Below are positions 28,132 through 36,572 of a stretch of 64,000 nucleotides of DNA, one piece after another (the first letter of the stretch is position 1; the number at the start of each line of letters is the position of its first letter). Made by a program: the position numbers and the translations under genes. Where the stretch lies: NCBI RefSeq assembly GCF_000209655.1, contig NC_015458.1, positions 1,736,001 through 1,800,000 on the forward strand. Reading direction: 5' to 3'. Origin of the DNA: Pusillimonas sp. T7-7 (GTDB taxonomy: Bacteria > Pseudomonadota > Gammaproteobacteria > Burkholderiales > Burkholderiaceae_B). The notes under the pieces were generated by a model. It was given only the letters and a program-made list of their open reading frames with translations. It had not been told where the DNA came from and ran no database searches.

Positions 28132-28824
28132 ATGCACATTTCCACGACCAAGCTCGCATTTCCCGTCTTGACGCCACAGCAATGCTGGCGCGGCTTGGTC
28201 TGCATTGCACTGTGCCTGTTCCTGGCGGCTTGCGGGTTTCGCCTTAAAGGCGTGTCGCCGCTGCCATTCGATACCCTGTACACCAACATCAACGAAAACT
28301 CCGAGTTCGGCTCGAACCTGCTCAGGGCGATCGCAGCCAGCTCGCCCGGCATACGCTTTGTCAGCACACCCGCCGACGCCGAAGCCAGGCTCACTCAATT
28401 GCAGAACACGAAATCACTGCGCGAGCTGTCCATCAACGCCGAAGGCCAGGTTGAAGAATACGAGCTCAACCTTGAATTCGTATTCCAGCTCACCGACAAC
28501 CAAGGGCACATGGTCCTGCCTCCTACCGCCCTGCGCTCAACACGCGAACTGCCCTACGACCCTACGGTGGTACAGGCCAAGGAAGGGGAAATCACCATGG
28601 TCTTCCGGGAAATGCAGCAATCGCTGGTCAGCCAGATTGTGCGTCGACTGTCCTCTCCCGAAGTCACTGAAGCCTTTGAAAATTCGGCATCCCTGCCTGT
28701 AGACGAAAGCTTGCTCAAGCCGCAGGCAGAGCCCACACCCGGCACAACGACTCAAACACCAGAAATGGGTCCCATGTCGCCACGCAGCGTGCCTCAAATC
28801 AACCTTGATGGCAGTTCTTACTGA
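28132..28824 (+). CDS. lptE: LPS-assembly lipoprotein LptE
   Basis: Outer-membrane lipoprotein that plugs the LptD barrel and helps deliver lipopolysaccharide to the surface, 230 residues. The lipobox is LAAC with C34, followed by the family start GFRLKG. The core shows the LptE pattern (LRAIAASSPGI, DREL-type motifs). A Pro/Thr-rich tail (about 190-230) extends past the usual domain. It is 8 bp after leuS, and the leuS-lptE-holA order is widely conserved in proteobacteria. Confidence 0.93.
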   Translation: MHISTTKLAFPVLTPQQCWRGLVCIALCLFLAACGFRLKGVSPLPFDTLYTNINENSEFGSNLLRAIAASSPGIRFVSTPADAEARLTQLQNTKSLRELSINAEGQVEEYELNLEFVFQLTDNQGHMVLPPTALRSTRELPYDPTVVQAKEGEITMVFREMQQSLVSQIVRRLSSPEVTEAFENSASLPVDESLLKPQAEPTPGTTTQTPEMGPMSPRSVPQINLDGSSY

Positions 28825-28839
28825 TCCGGCCAAGCCATT

Positions 28840-29892
28840 ATGGGACGCCGCCTGGATGCCGACAATCTTTTAAACCAGCTCAAAAAGACTCCCTCTCTTG
28901 AGCCGCTATACATCGTGTCCGGCGACGAACCCCTGTTGGTGATCGAATCCTGCGACGCCTTACGTGCAGCGGCCGGCCAAGCCGGCTACACCGAAAGAGT
29001 CAGCCTGATCATGGACGCCCGCAGCGATTGGTCTGCCGCCATTGGCGCCACGCAAAACGTTTCCCTATTTGGCGACCGCCGCCTGGTCGAGCTGGCCATC
29101 CCTGGCGGCAAGCCGGGCAAGACCGGCGCCGAAACCCTGCTCAAGCTGGCGGATATGGTACAGGCGCAGGCATTGGCCGACACCATGCTGATGATCAGCC
29201 TGCCCCGTCTCGACAAGACGACCCGCAACACAAAGTGGGCGCAAGGTCTGTTCGAGGCGGGAACCTCCATTGAAGTCGCCAGCATTGGTCGCCCAGCCTT
29301 GCCACGCTGGATTGCCCAGCGCCTTGCGCGCCAAGACCAGCAGTTGGACAATGCCACGCTGGAATGGATGGCCGACAAAGTCGAAGGCAACCTGCTCGCA
29401 GCGCATCAAGAGGTACAGAAATTGGGTTTGTTATACCCTTCCGGCCAGATCAGCGGACCAGAGGTGGAGCGTGCCGTACTGAATGTGGCACGCTACGACA
29501 TATTCGGCCTGCGCGACGCCATGCTCAAGGGCGAAGCCGCCAAAGCCTTGACCATACTGACCGGCCTGCGTGCCGAGGGCGAGGCCCTGCCCCTGGTGCT
29601 GTGGGCTGTCGGGGACGAGGTGCGTGTGCTGGCGCGCCTGGCAGCCAGCCGTGCCTCAGGCCATGACCTGGCCGCCGAAATGAGACGTCAACGCGTATTT
29701 GGCCCGCGCGAGCAGCTTCTGCGGCAAACCTTGGGCAGGCTGCCCGTCCAAGCGTGGCCCGCTGCCGTGCAACACGCGCACGATATCGACAAACTGATCA
29801 AAGGCCTGAAAGTGCCAGGTCGGCTGGACGACCCCTGGGAAGAACTGGGCCGACTGGTATTACGCATTGCCTTGGTCAAAAAACTGGGATAA
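28840..29892 (+). CDS. holA: DNA polymerase III subunit delta
   Basis: The delta subunit of the clamp loader, which opens the beta sliding clamp at replication forks, 350 residues. The N-terminal DNA_pol3_delta domain contains [13 protein letters not shown]. The clamp-contacting region around [16 protein letters not shown] (about 69-84) and the typical C-terminal helical domain are present. It is 15 bp after lptE and 31 bp before proA. Confidence 0.95.
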   Translation: MGRRLDADNLLNQLKKTPSLEPLYIVSGDEPLLVIESCDALRAAAGQAGYTERVSLIMDARSDWSAAIGATQNVSLFGDRRLVELAIPGGKPGKTGAETLLKLADMVQAQALADTMLMISLPRLDKTTRNTKWAQGLFEAGTSIEVASIGRPALPRWIAQRLARQDQQLDNATLEWMADKVEGNLLAAHQEVQKLGLLYPSGQISGPEVERAVLNVARYDIFGLRDAMLKGEAAKALTILTGLRAEGEALPLVLWAVGDEVRVLARLAASRASGHDLAAEMRRQRVFGPREQLLRQTLGRLPVQAWPAAVQHAHDIDKLIKGLKVPGRLDDPWEELGRLVLRIALVKKLG

Positions 29893-29923
29893 TCCCTGTA
29901 GCAAGCTTTTTTTCATTATCACC

Positions 29924-31216
29924 ATGACAGACTCTTTAACTCTCGGCGACAGCGCCACCAATACGCTCAATGCCGATATCATCGCGCTGGGCCGACAGGC
30001 GCGCGCCGCCGCAAGACTGATGCGCAACGCGTCAGGCCAGGCAAAGGCGCAAGCCCTGCGCGCCATGGCCCGCTTATTGGAAACTCAAAAAGAAGCACTC
30101 CAGGCTGAAAACGCCAAGGATCTGATCGCTGCCGAAAAGAACGGTCTTGAGCCCGCACTGCTGGATCGCCTGAAGCTATCCGACAAGGCGCTTGCCACCA
30201 TGGCCGCAGGCTTACGGCAAATTGCCGATATGCCCGACCCGGTCGGCAGCCTGACCGCCAGCAGCACCCGGCCCAACGGCATGCGCGTGGCACAGATGCG
30301 TGTACCGTTGGGCGTCATCGGCATTATTTATGAGTCCCGGCCTAACGTCACCATAGACGCCGCAGCACTATGCCTGAAGTCAGGCAATGCCACGATACTG
30401 CGCGGCGGAAGTGAAGCCTTTCATTCCAATGTGGCGCTGGGCGCCATCATAGGACAAGGCCTGGCCGAAGCAGGCTTGCCGCCCCATGCCGTTCAGGTGG
30501 TTGGCACCACCGACCGTGCCGCCGTCGGTCAACTGATCACCATGACCGACTACATCGATGTCATTGTCCCGCGGGGCGGCAAGGGCTTGATCGCCCGCTT
30601 GGCCCAAGAAGCAAAAGTGCCCTTGCTCAAACACCTGGACGGCAACTGTCATGTGTATATCGACGCGGCAGCCGACCTCGATAAGGCGCACAACATCGCG
30701 GTCAATGCAAAAACCTATCGCTACGGTGTTTGTGGAACCATGGAAACCCTGCTGGTCCACACTGACATTGCAGCTGCAATCTTGCCGCGCCTGGGCAAGA
30801 CTTTTGATGAAAAAGGCGTGGAGCTGCGCGGCTGCGAACGCACGCGCGCCCTGCTGCCCCAGGCATTGCCCGCCACCCAGGAAGACTGGGAAACCGAATA
30901 TCTGGCGCCCATACTGGCCGTGCGCATTGTTGATACGCTGGACGAGGCCATGGACCACATCGCTCGCTACAGCTCTGAACATACCGAAGCCATCGTCACT
31001 GAAAGTCTGCACGCCGCCACACGCTTCCAGCGCGAGGTGGATTCCAGCTCGGTATATGTGAACCTGCCCACCTGTTTTGCCGATGGCTTCGAATACGGGC
31101 TGGGTGCCGAGATCGGCATTTCCACCAATCGCCTGCATGCGCGCGGGCCTGTAGGCCTGGAAGGCCTGACCACTCTTAAATGGGTGCTGGCCGGCGACGG
31201 ACAGTTGCGCGGCTAA
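29924..31216 (+). CDS. proA: Gamma-glutamyl phosphate reductase
   Basis: NADPH-dependent reductase making glutamate semialdehyde in proline synthesis, 430 residues. Aldehyde dehydrogenase-type fold with the family motifs [28 protein letters not shown] and [11 protein letters not shown]. The nucleophile is the cysteine in [13 protein letters not shown]. The ATG at 29924 is preferred because it begins the usual N-terminus. An in-frame ATG at 29867 lies inside holA. Proline is also a compatible solute, but the neighbouring housekeeping genes suggest constitutive expression. No proB is in the window. Confidence 0.96.
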   Translation: MTDSLTLGDSATNTLNADIIALGRQARAAARLMRNASGQAKAQALRAMARLLETQKEALQAENAKDLIAAEKNGLEPALLDRLKLSDKALATMAAGLRQIADMPDPVGSLTASSTRPNGMRVAQMRVPLGVIGIIYESRPNVTIDAAALCLKSGNATILRGGSEAFHSNVALGAIIGQGLAEAGLPPHAVQVVGTTDRAAVGQLITMTDYIDVIVPRGGKGLIARLAQEAKVPLLKHLDGNCHVYIDAAADLDKAHNIAVNAKTYRYGVCGTMETLLVHTDIAAAILPRLGKTFDEKGVELRGCERTRALLPQALPATQEDWETEYLAPILAVRIVDTLDEAMDHIARYSSEHTEAIVTESLHAATRFQREVDSSSVYVNLPTCFADGFEYGLGAEIGISTNRLHARGPVGLEGLTTLKWVLAGDGQLRG

Positions 31217-31234
31217 GGCCTGATTGGCACGCTT

Positions 31235-31651
31235 ATGCTCTGGATCAAAACCTTACATATTCTGTTCGTCATATCGTGGTTCGCGGGCCTGTTCTATTTG
31301 CCACGCATCTACGTCAATCTTGCCCAAGCCACTGACGCGTCCAGCACCTCCACATTGCTGGGCATGGCACGCCGCCTGTACCGTTTTATGACGCCCTTGG
31401 CCGTATTGGCGCTTGTTTTTGGCTTCTGGCTGTTCATGGGCTATGGCCTGGGCCGAGGCCAGGGCTGGATGCATGCCAAACTGCTGGGCGTAGCGCTGCT
31501 TGTGGTCTATCACCTGGCCTGTGGTCGCATGCTCAAAAACTTTGAACAAGGCCGCAATACACGCAGCCACCAATACTACCGCTGGTTCAACGAGATACCA
31601 GTCCTGTTGCTGCTGATCATCATTGCCATGGTCGTGGTACGACCCATTTAA
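31235..31651 (+). CDS. HemJ/CopD-like membrane protein
   Basis: A 138-residue inner-membrane protein with four predicted segments (about 3-22, 48-68, 80-96, 116-135). The N-terminal pattern WIKTLHILFVISWFAGLFYLPR and the HAKLLGV motif match the HemJ (UPF0093/CopD) family, which includes the quinone-linked protoporphyrinogen IX oxidase of many bacteria. The conserved His (H8) and Lys (K83) are present. If it is HemJ it acts late in haem synthesis. The annotation as generic CopD-type protein remains possible. It lies 18 bp after proA and 11 bp before the methyltransferase gene, in the same run. Confidence 0.8.
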   Translation: MLWIKTLHILFVISWFAGLFYLPRIYVNLAQATDASSTSTLLGMARRLYRFMTPLAVLALVFGFWLFMGYGLGRGQGWMHAKLLGVALLVVYHLACGRMLKNFEQGRNTRSHQYYRWFNEIPVLLLLIIIAMVVVRPI

Positions 31652-31662
31652 CATCGCCTCCC

Positions 31663-33099
31663 ATGACAAACTCCAAACCAGGTAAAACCCTGACGCTGAA
31701 AAAGAAAGCCGCAACGCCTGGCGCCATTGACGACGGTGAGCGCCGCAAGCGTGCAGGCGGCCGGGCACGGCAAGTCGCTCAGCAGGAGCGCGAACGGGAA
31801 AAGCTGCGAGTCGCAAAAGCTGCCGCCCTCCCCAACAAACCCGGCAATAAAATCATTACACCATCTGTACCCAAGAACTCAGAACCGCCGCAGCACGATA
31901 CCGCACAGCCGCGTATTGCGGTACGGCGGGCGCGTCGGCCCGCCCAGGCGGAAATATTCCCTGTTTTTGCACCATGTCCGCAAGGTCTCGAAGAGGCACT
32001 GGCCGCAGAGATGCAGGCGCTGGGCTTTGATGATGCCGAACCCGCCCGCGCTGGCTGCCGTTTCCATACTGACTGGACCGGTATTTTGCGGGCCAATCTG
32101 TATTCACGGCTGGCCACCCGTATTCTGGTACAAGTCGCTCACGCGCCGGTACAGCACGAAGACGATATCCTGGAACTGGCCCGCCAGACTCCCTGGGAAC
32201 ACTGGTTCGGCGCGGAACAAACCCTAAGGGTAGACACCTCTGCCATACGCAGTCCCATGCAAAGCCTGCAGTACTGCAATCTGCGCGCCAAGGACGGCAT
32301 CTGCGACCGCTTGCGCGAACGCGAAGGCGAACGCCCCAGTATCGACACGGTTCGTCCTGACGCACGCGTACATCTTTTCCTGGACGAAGACAGCGCCACG
32401 CTTTATCTCGACACATCGGGCGAGTCGCTGTTCAAACGCGGCTGGCGGCTGGACAAGGGCGAAGCTCCGTTACGAGAGAATCTGGCGGCGGGATTACTGG
32501 CGCTATCAGGCTGGGATCCGGCCCAAGCCCTGCTGGACCCCTTCTGCGGCAGCGGCACCATATTGATTGAAGCCGCTTGGATTGCACTAGGGGTTCCTGC
32601 AGGCATCTGGCGACCATTCGGCTTCGAGCGCTTGCGCAACCACGATTCCCGGCATTGGCGCGACATCAAAGACGAAGCCCGTTCACATATTGCCACCCGC
32701 CTTGATAGCCCCATCGTCGGCTGCGACCTGAACCCGCAAGCCATCGAGGCAGCCAAAGCCAACTTGGAACGAGCTTGGCTTACGCCCGACTCCATACGCT
32801 TTGAGGTCGGCAATGCCCGCAGCGTACAACCACCGGCATCCAGCGGTTGGCTGGTCACCAACCCCCCCTACGGCGAACGCCTGCCCGACAATGATGTCGA
32901 GCTTTGGAGCGCCTGGGCACAAAACCTGAAACAGCATTACAGCGGATGGCAGGTCAGCGTGATTTCCAGCGATCTTGAGCTCCCACGCCAAATGCGCCTG
33001 AAGCCACGGCGCCGCTACCCTTTGCACAACGGCGCTCTGGACTGCCGTTTATTCATCTTTGAAATGGTGCAAGCCAGCTACCGTAAAGAAAAACAGTAG
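31663..33099 (+). CDS. THUMP-domain class I RNA methyltransferase (RlmL/YpsC-like)
   Basis: A 478-residue SAM-dependent methyltransferase of the RlmL N-terminal-half group, which methylates guanine N2 in 23S rRNA. A basic, low-complexity extension (1 to about 95, rich in Lys, Arg and Ala) precedes the THUMP domain (about 100-215) and the catalytic domain. The SAM loop is LLDPFCGSGTILIEAA (about 286-301), and the target-base motif is NPPYGERL (about 402-409). E. coli RlmL is fused to a second methyltransferase (RlmK), which is missing here. Last gene of the leuS run. Confidence 0.88.
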   Translation: MTNSKPGKTLTLKKKAATPGAIDDGERRKRAGGRARQVAQQEREREKLRVAKAAALPNKPGNKIITPSVPKNSEPPQHDTAQPRIAVRRARRPAQAEIFPVFAPCPQGLEEALAAEMQALGFDDAEPARAGCRFHTDWTGILRANLYSRLATRILVQVAHAPVQHEDDILELARQTPWEHWFGAEQTLRVDTSAIRSPMQSLQYCNLRAKDGICDRLREREGERPSIDTVRPDARVHLFLDEDSATLYLDTSGESLFKRGWRLDKGEAPLRENLAAGLLALSGWDPAQALLDPFCGSGTILIEAAWIALGVPAGIWRPFGFERLRNHDSRHWRDIKDEARSHIATRLDSPIVGCDLNPQAIEAAKANLERAWLTPDSIRFEVGNARSVQPPASSGWLVTNPPYGERLPDNDVELWSAWAQNLKQHYSGWQVSVISSDLELPRQMRLKPRRRYPLHNGALDCRLFIFEMVQASYRKEKQ

Positions 33100-33137
33100 T
33101 ATTCGGGCAACGGTATACTGCATCGCAATATAAAGCC

Positions 33138-33201
33138 TTGAAAATGATCAGGGTTAACCCTATAATAGGGTTAACCCTTGAACGGAACGTTCAATTTTTT
33201 T
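33138..33201 (+). promoter_or_regulatory. Strong promoter embedded in a 27-bp perfect palindrome
   Basis: TTGAAA (33138-33143), 17-bp spacer, TATAAT (33161-33166) form a near-consensus sigma-70 promoter. A perfect palindrome, 13-base arms around one central base (left arm GGGTTAACCCTAT), spans 33151-33177 and covers the -10. Each end is itself the palindrome GGGTTAACCC. Directly abutting it is a second inverted repeat, TTGAACG (33178-33184) and CGTTCAA (33188-33194), followed by seven T (33195-33201). The second repeat could be the terminator of the methyltransferase gene or a second operator. Confidence 0.75.
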
Positions 33202-33216
33202 ACAAGAGGCTTTATT

Positions 33217-33402
33217 ATGATCAACGTAGCCAAAGATGCCCGCTTAACCGACGAACTCGAACGCCAACTGATGATGCAAGCCATCGAAGAACAGTACCGT
33301 TTCAAACCCGTCGAGGCGCTTAAAAAACTGTTTACAAAGCTGTTTGCAGCCGCTGACCGCGTTCAGACTCCAACCGGTAGGGTTGTAGAGTCCGCAAGCT
33401 AA
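33217..33402 (+). CDS. Small hypothetical protein
   Basis: A 61-residue soluble protein I do not recognise. It begins MINVAKDARLTDELERQLMM, is probably helical through residue 45 (DELERQLMMQAIEEQYRF, VEALKKLFTKLFAAAD), and has a polar tail. It has no cysteine, signal peptide or membrane segment. The ATG at 33217 is chosen because AGAGG lies 7 bp upstream. An ATG at 33178 lies too close to the expected transcript start. The gene has its own strong palindromic promoter and intrinsic terminator, so it is probably a regulated single-gene unit and likely real despite its size. Confidence 0.75.
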   Translation: MINVAKDARLTDELERQLMMQAIEEQYRFKPVEALKKLFTKLFAAADRVQTPTGRVVESAS

Positions 33403-33455
33403 GCCGTGCTCCTCGGTTGCAGACCATGCAGCCGGCGTGACAAGCTCGCGCCACC

Positions 33456-33478
33456 AGCCGCTTATAGCGGCTTTTTTT
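33456..33478 (+). terminator. Intrinsic terminator of the 61-residue gene
   Basis: AGCCGC (33456-33461), TTATA loop, GCGGCT (33467-33472), followed by a seven-T run (33472-33478). Confidence 0.9.
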
Positions 33479-33549
33479 CGCCCTGACAAACCCCGGCCAC
33501 CATAGAGTGCGGGATAATACCGTCTGTCATCAAACTCTCGGATCCCGCA

Positions 33550-34062
33550 ATGCAACAATCATCCGTCATCACTCTTTCCGCAGCTCCCAGCCGATGGCGC
33601 CGTTTTGCCTGCATGATGTACGAAGGCGTATTGCTGTTTGGCGTAGTCTTCCTGGCCAGCTATCTGTTCGATACTCTTACGCAGAGTCGCAGCGGCATGA
33701 TGTTTCGGCATGGCCGCCAGGCCGTGCTGTTTATTGCCATCGGGGTCTACTTCATTTTGTCCTGGCGCAAACGTGGCCAGACGCTACCCATGAAAACCTG
33801 GAATATCAGGCTGGTCAGCAAAGACGGTCAGGTCCCCAGCCTGGGCCGCTTGTTGCTGCGATATGTGCTCATCTGGCCGATCCCATTGCTGGCCGCCTTG
33901 CTTGTACTGCTGGCCTCCCGAGCAACCGGCTACGGTTCAACCGACCTGCTGATTGTCTTTGCGCCATTTACTCTATTTTTCTGGACGTGGTTCGACTCTC
34001 AACATCAATTCCTGCATGACCGTCTGGCCGGTACACGTCTGGTCGATGCACCAAAACCATAG
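33550..34062 (+). CDS. RDD family membrane protein
   Basis: A 170-residue inner-membrane protein with three or four segments (about 22-42, 56-73, 98-122, 128-146). The RDD family is named for Arg-Asp-Asp residues. Here the end motif HDRLAGTRLV (about 155-164) is clear, and the first motif is RRFACMMYEGVL. Some RDD proteins have been linked to ion transport under salt stress, but most are uncharacterised. It stands alone between the 61-residue gene and the AMP-binding gene. Confidence 0.87.
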   Translation: MQQSSVITLSAAPSRWRRFACMMYEGVLLFGVVFLASYLFDTLTQSRSGMMFRHGRQAVLFIAIGVYFILSWRKRGQTLPMKTWNIRLVSKDGQVPSLGRLLLRYVLIWPIPLLAALLVLLASRATGYGSTDLLIVFAPFTLFFWTWFDSQHQFLHDRLAGTRLVDAPKP

Positions 34063-34196
34063 TTCAAAGTCCGTATAAACCCTAGGGTAATTGGCTTTCT
34101 GAAACGTAGGGATTGCACAGAAACTGCTTGTCGTTCATGCTTCGGGGGTAAAGGAAAGGGGCTTGCCCCTACTCGACCCATTGAGCCAAAAAGACA

Positions 34197-35549
34197 ATGA
34201 ACGACCAATACTCGGCGCTGTACCAGTCTTACCAGTGGTTTGTCCCCTCTCAATTCAATATCGCGCAAGCGTGCGTGCACCGCTGGGCGCAAAATCCGCT
34301 TGAAGGGCGACGTATTGCCATTTTCCATGAAAATGCCCGGAGCCAGCGTGAAATCTGGACCTATACGCGGCTTTCCGACACGGCTAATCAATTGGCCAAC
34401 GGCCTGGTCAAGATGGGTATACAAGCGGGCGACCGCATCGCCGTGCTTACAGAGCAGCGGCCCGAAGCGGTTGCCGCTTACACGGCCATATTCAGCGTAG
34501 GCGCCATTGCCGTGCCGCTGCCGCCCGAATGCGAGGCGGACGGACTCGCCGCCAGGCTGCAAGATGCCAGTATCCGGATCGCCATTGTCGATGCGGCCTG
34601 CGCCAGCAATTTGCTGCTGGCTCAAAGCAAGTATCCAGCCCTGGCGCAAATTATCGGTCTGGACTTCCAGCACGAAGCCATCATTCCGTGGCACTCGCTG
34701 CTGGCGCGCCAGCCCACCAGCTTCAAGGCCATGCCGACCTTATCAGGCAGCCCGGCACTGTTGCTTTATGCACCGGACCACGGTACGACCGCACCCAAGG
34801 GCGTCTTGCTGGCCCACCATACACTGATCGGTCTATTGCCCGGGTTCGTAGCTTCGCAAAACTGGTTTCCCCAGTCAGGCGATATATTCTGGAGCCCCTC
34901 GGGCTGGCACTCGGCAGGCGGCATCCTCAACGCCCTGCTGCCCACACTCTATTTCGGCCATGCCATCGTCAGCACAGCCAGCCAGATTACGCCGGGCCAC
35001 GCCTTCGAAATCATGGAGCGCTATCAGGTCAGCAATATCTTTCTTACCCCTTCAGCACTCCAGTCCATGATGCAAGAAACGCCCTTGCCACACACACATT
35101 ATCAACTGGCCTTGCGTGCAATCATGGCAAGCGGAGCAAGCCTGGGCGAAGACATTTTCAAGTGGTGTCAGGAAGCCCTGGGCGTTACACCCAATGAAGT
35201 GTTTGGCCAGACTGAAATGAGCCTGTTGATAGGCAATAGCCACAAGAAATGGCCAGCCAGGCCGGGCAGTATGGGACGCCCATATCCGGGGCATCAGCTT
35301 GCCATCCTTGATAACAAAGGCAAACCCTGCCTTCCGGGCAAAATCGGCGAAATCGCGCTGAACCGCTACGACCTGCACGGTCATATCGATCCGGTGCTTT
35401 TTTTGGGCTACTGGCACAACGAAGCGGCCACCCAGTCCCGATTTCAGAATGACTGGTGCCTGACCGGCGAACTCGCCCAGGTCGATGATAACGGTTATTA
35501 CTGGTATGCCGGGCGCCGCAAAGGCCCCCAAGGAACACCGCAGTCATAG
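34197..35549 (+). CDS. AMP-binding (acyl-CoA synthetase-like) protein lacking C-terminal domain
   Basis: A 450-residue member of the acyl-adenylate (ANL) superfamily, most like medium-chain acyl-CoA synthetases. The large N-terminal domain is nearly complete (ITYTRL-like start, FGQTEMS at about 340-346). The phosphate-binding loop reads APDHGTTAPKGV instead of the usual TSGTTGxPKG. The chain stops at the hinge (YWYAGRR, then eight residues). The small C-terminal domain of about 100 residues, with the catalytic lysine that full enzymes use (present in acs in this window), is absent. The hslO start follows 14 bp later, so no fragment is hidden downstream. It may be inactive, a partial-reaction enzyme, or a decaying gene. 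Confidence 0.8.
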   Translation: MNDQYSALYQSYQWFVPSQFNIAQACVHRWAQNPLEGRRIAIFHENARSQREIWTYTRLSDTANQLANGLVKMGIQAGDRIAVLTEQRPEAVAAYTAIFSVGAIAVPLPPECEADGLAARLQDASIRIAIVDAACASNLLLAQSKYPALAQIIGLDFQHEAIIPWHSLLARQPTSFKAMPTLSGSPALLLYAPDHGTTAPKGVLLAHHTLIGLLPGFVASQNWFPQSGDIFWSPSGWHSAGGILNALLPTLYFGHAIVSTASQITPGHAFEIMERYQVSNIFLTPSALQSMMQETPLPHTHYQLALRAIMASGASLGEDIFKWCQEALGVTPNEVFGQTEMSLLIGNSHKKWPARPGSMGRPYPGHQLAILDNKGKPCLPGKIGEIALNRYDLHGHIDPVLFLGYWHNEAATQSRFQNDWCLTGELAQVDDNGYYWYAGRRKGPQGTPQS

Positions 35550-35563
35550 GCTAAAATCGAGCC

Positions 35564-36487
35564 ATGACTGATCAACTCAAGAAATACCTACTGTCCGACC
35601 ATAGCACCCGGGTCCAAGCCGTCAAACTGACCAAAGCCTGGCAAACTGGTCTTGAGCACCAACACTATCCCGCCTGCGTGCAATCACTGCTGGGCGAACT
35701 GGTTGCCGCCGCCATCCTGTTGACCTCAAACATCAAGTTTGACGGCTCCCTGGTACTGCAGTTGCAAGGCGATGGCCCTTTGGCCCTGGTCGTGGTTGAA
35801 TGCACCACCGACTTGTCCATACGCGCTACGGTAAGCGTCCGTGAAGGGCACGAAATTCCCACCGACGGCACGCTACAGACACTGCTTAATACACAGGGAG
35901 CCGGCCGCTTTATTGTGATTCTGGATCCTTCCGGCAAGAATGCACAGCTCAAGCCCTACCAAGGCGTAGTTCCCCTGGAAGGCGACTCAGTGGCGCAGGT
36001 ACTTGAGCGCTATATGCGCGATTCCGAGCAGCTCGATACCCGCCTGTGGCTGGCGTCCGATGCCAGGCACGTCGCCGGCCTGCTGCTGCAACGCCTGCCG
36101 GCACACGGAGGCATCGAAAACACCACGCCCGAAGCGCAAGAAGAAACCTGGCAACGTACAGGCCATCTGGCCGCCACACTCAAACATGAAGAGCTGCTGA
36201 GTCTGGATATCGATACCCTGATCACCCGACTGTTCTGGGAAGAAGAACTGATCGCTTTCGAGCCGCAAAGCATACGCTGGCACTGCCCGTGCAACCGAGA
36301 ACGCGTCGCCGCCATGCTGCAAGCCTTGGGGCGGGAAGAAATAGAAGATATCCTCAGCGAGCGGGAAAAAATTGATATCTTATGCAATTTCTGCGGTAAA
36401 CCCTATCAATTCGACGCTGTAGACTGTGCGGGTCTTTTTACGAACCAGCCTGGCTCAACCCACGATACAGATGGTTCCATTCACTAG
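35564..36487 (+). CDS. hslO: Hsp33 redox-regulated chaperone
   Basis: Cytoplasmic holdase activated by oxidation and unfolding, 307 residues. The N-terminal chaperone domain is complete. The C-terminal zinc switch has the full set of cysteines: C241 and C243 (HCPCN) and C274 and C277 (CNFC). Under peroxide or bleach stress these form disulfides and release zinc. It starts 14 bp after the truncated AMP-binding gene, which suggests shared transcription. A tail of about 25 residues follows the zinc site. Confidence 0.95.
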   Translation: MTDQLKKYLLSDHSTRVQAVKLTKAWQTGLEHQHYPACVQSLLGELVAAAILLTSNIKFDGSLVLQLQGDGPLALVVVECTTDLSIRATVSVREGHEIPTDGTLQTLLNTQGAGRFIVILDPSGKNAQLKPYQGVVPLEGDSVAQVLERYMRDSEQLDTRLWLASDARHVAGLLLQRLPAHGGIENTTPEAQEETWQRTGHLAATLKHEELLSLDIDTLITRLFWEEELIAFEPQSIRWHCPCNRERVAAMLQALGREEIEDILSEREKIDILCNFCGKPYQFDAVDCAGLFTNQPGSTHDTDGSIH

Positions 36488-36572
36488 GACGTGAAACAGC
36501 CCTCAGGGCCAAAAAGGCCCTGCGCAGTATCCACAATCGACAAGGCGCCAGACCAGCGGCACACTGCTTCGC

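Noticed and set aside
36503-36521. Perfect 7-base stem CAGGGCC/GGCCCTG after hslO
   Set aside because: No T run on either strand. It may be a chance or weak structure, so it was not listed as a terminator.
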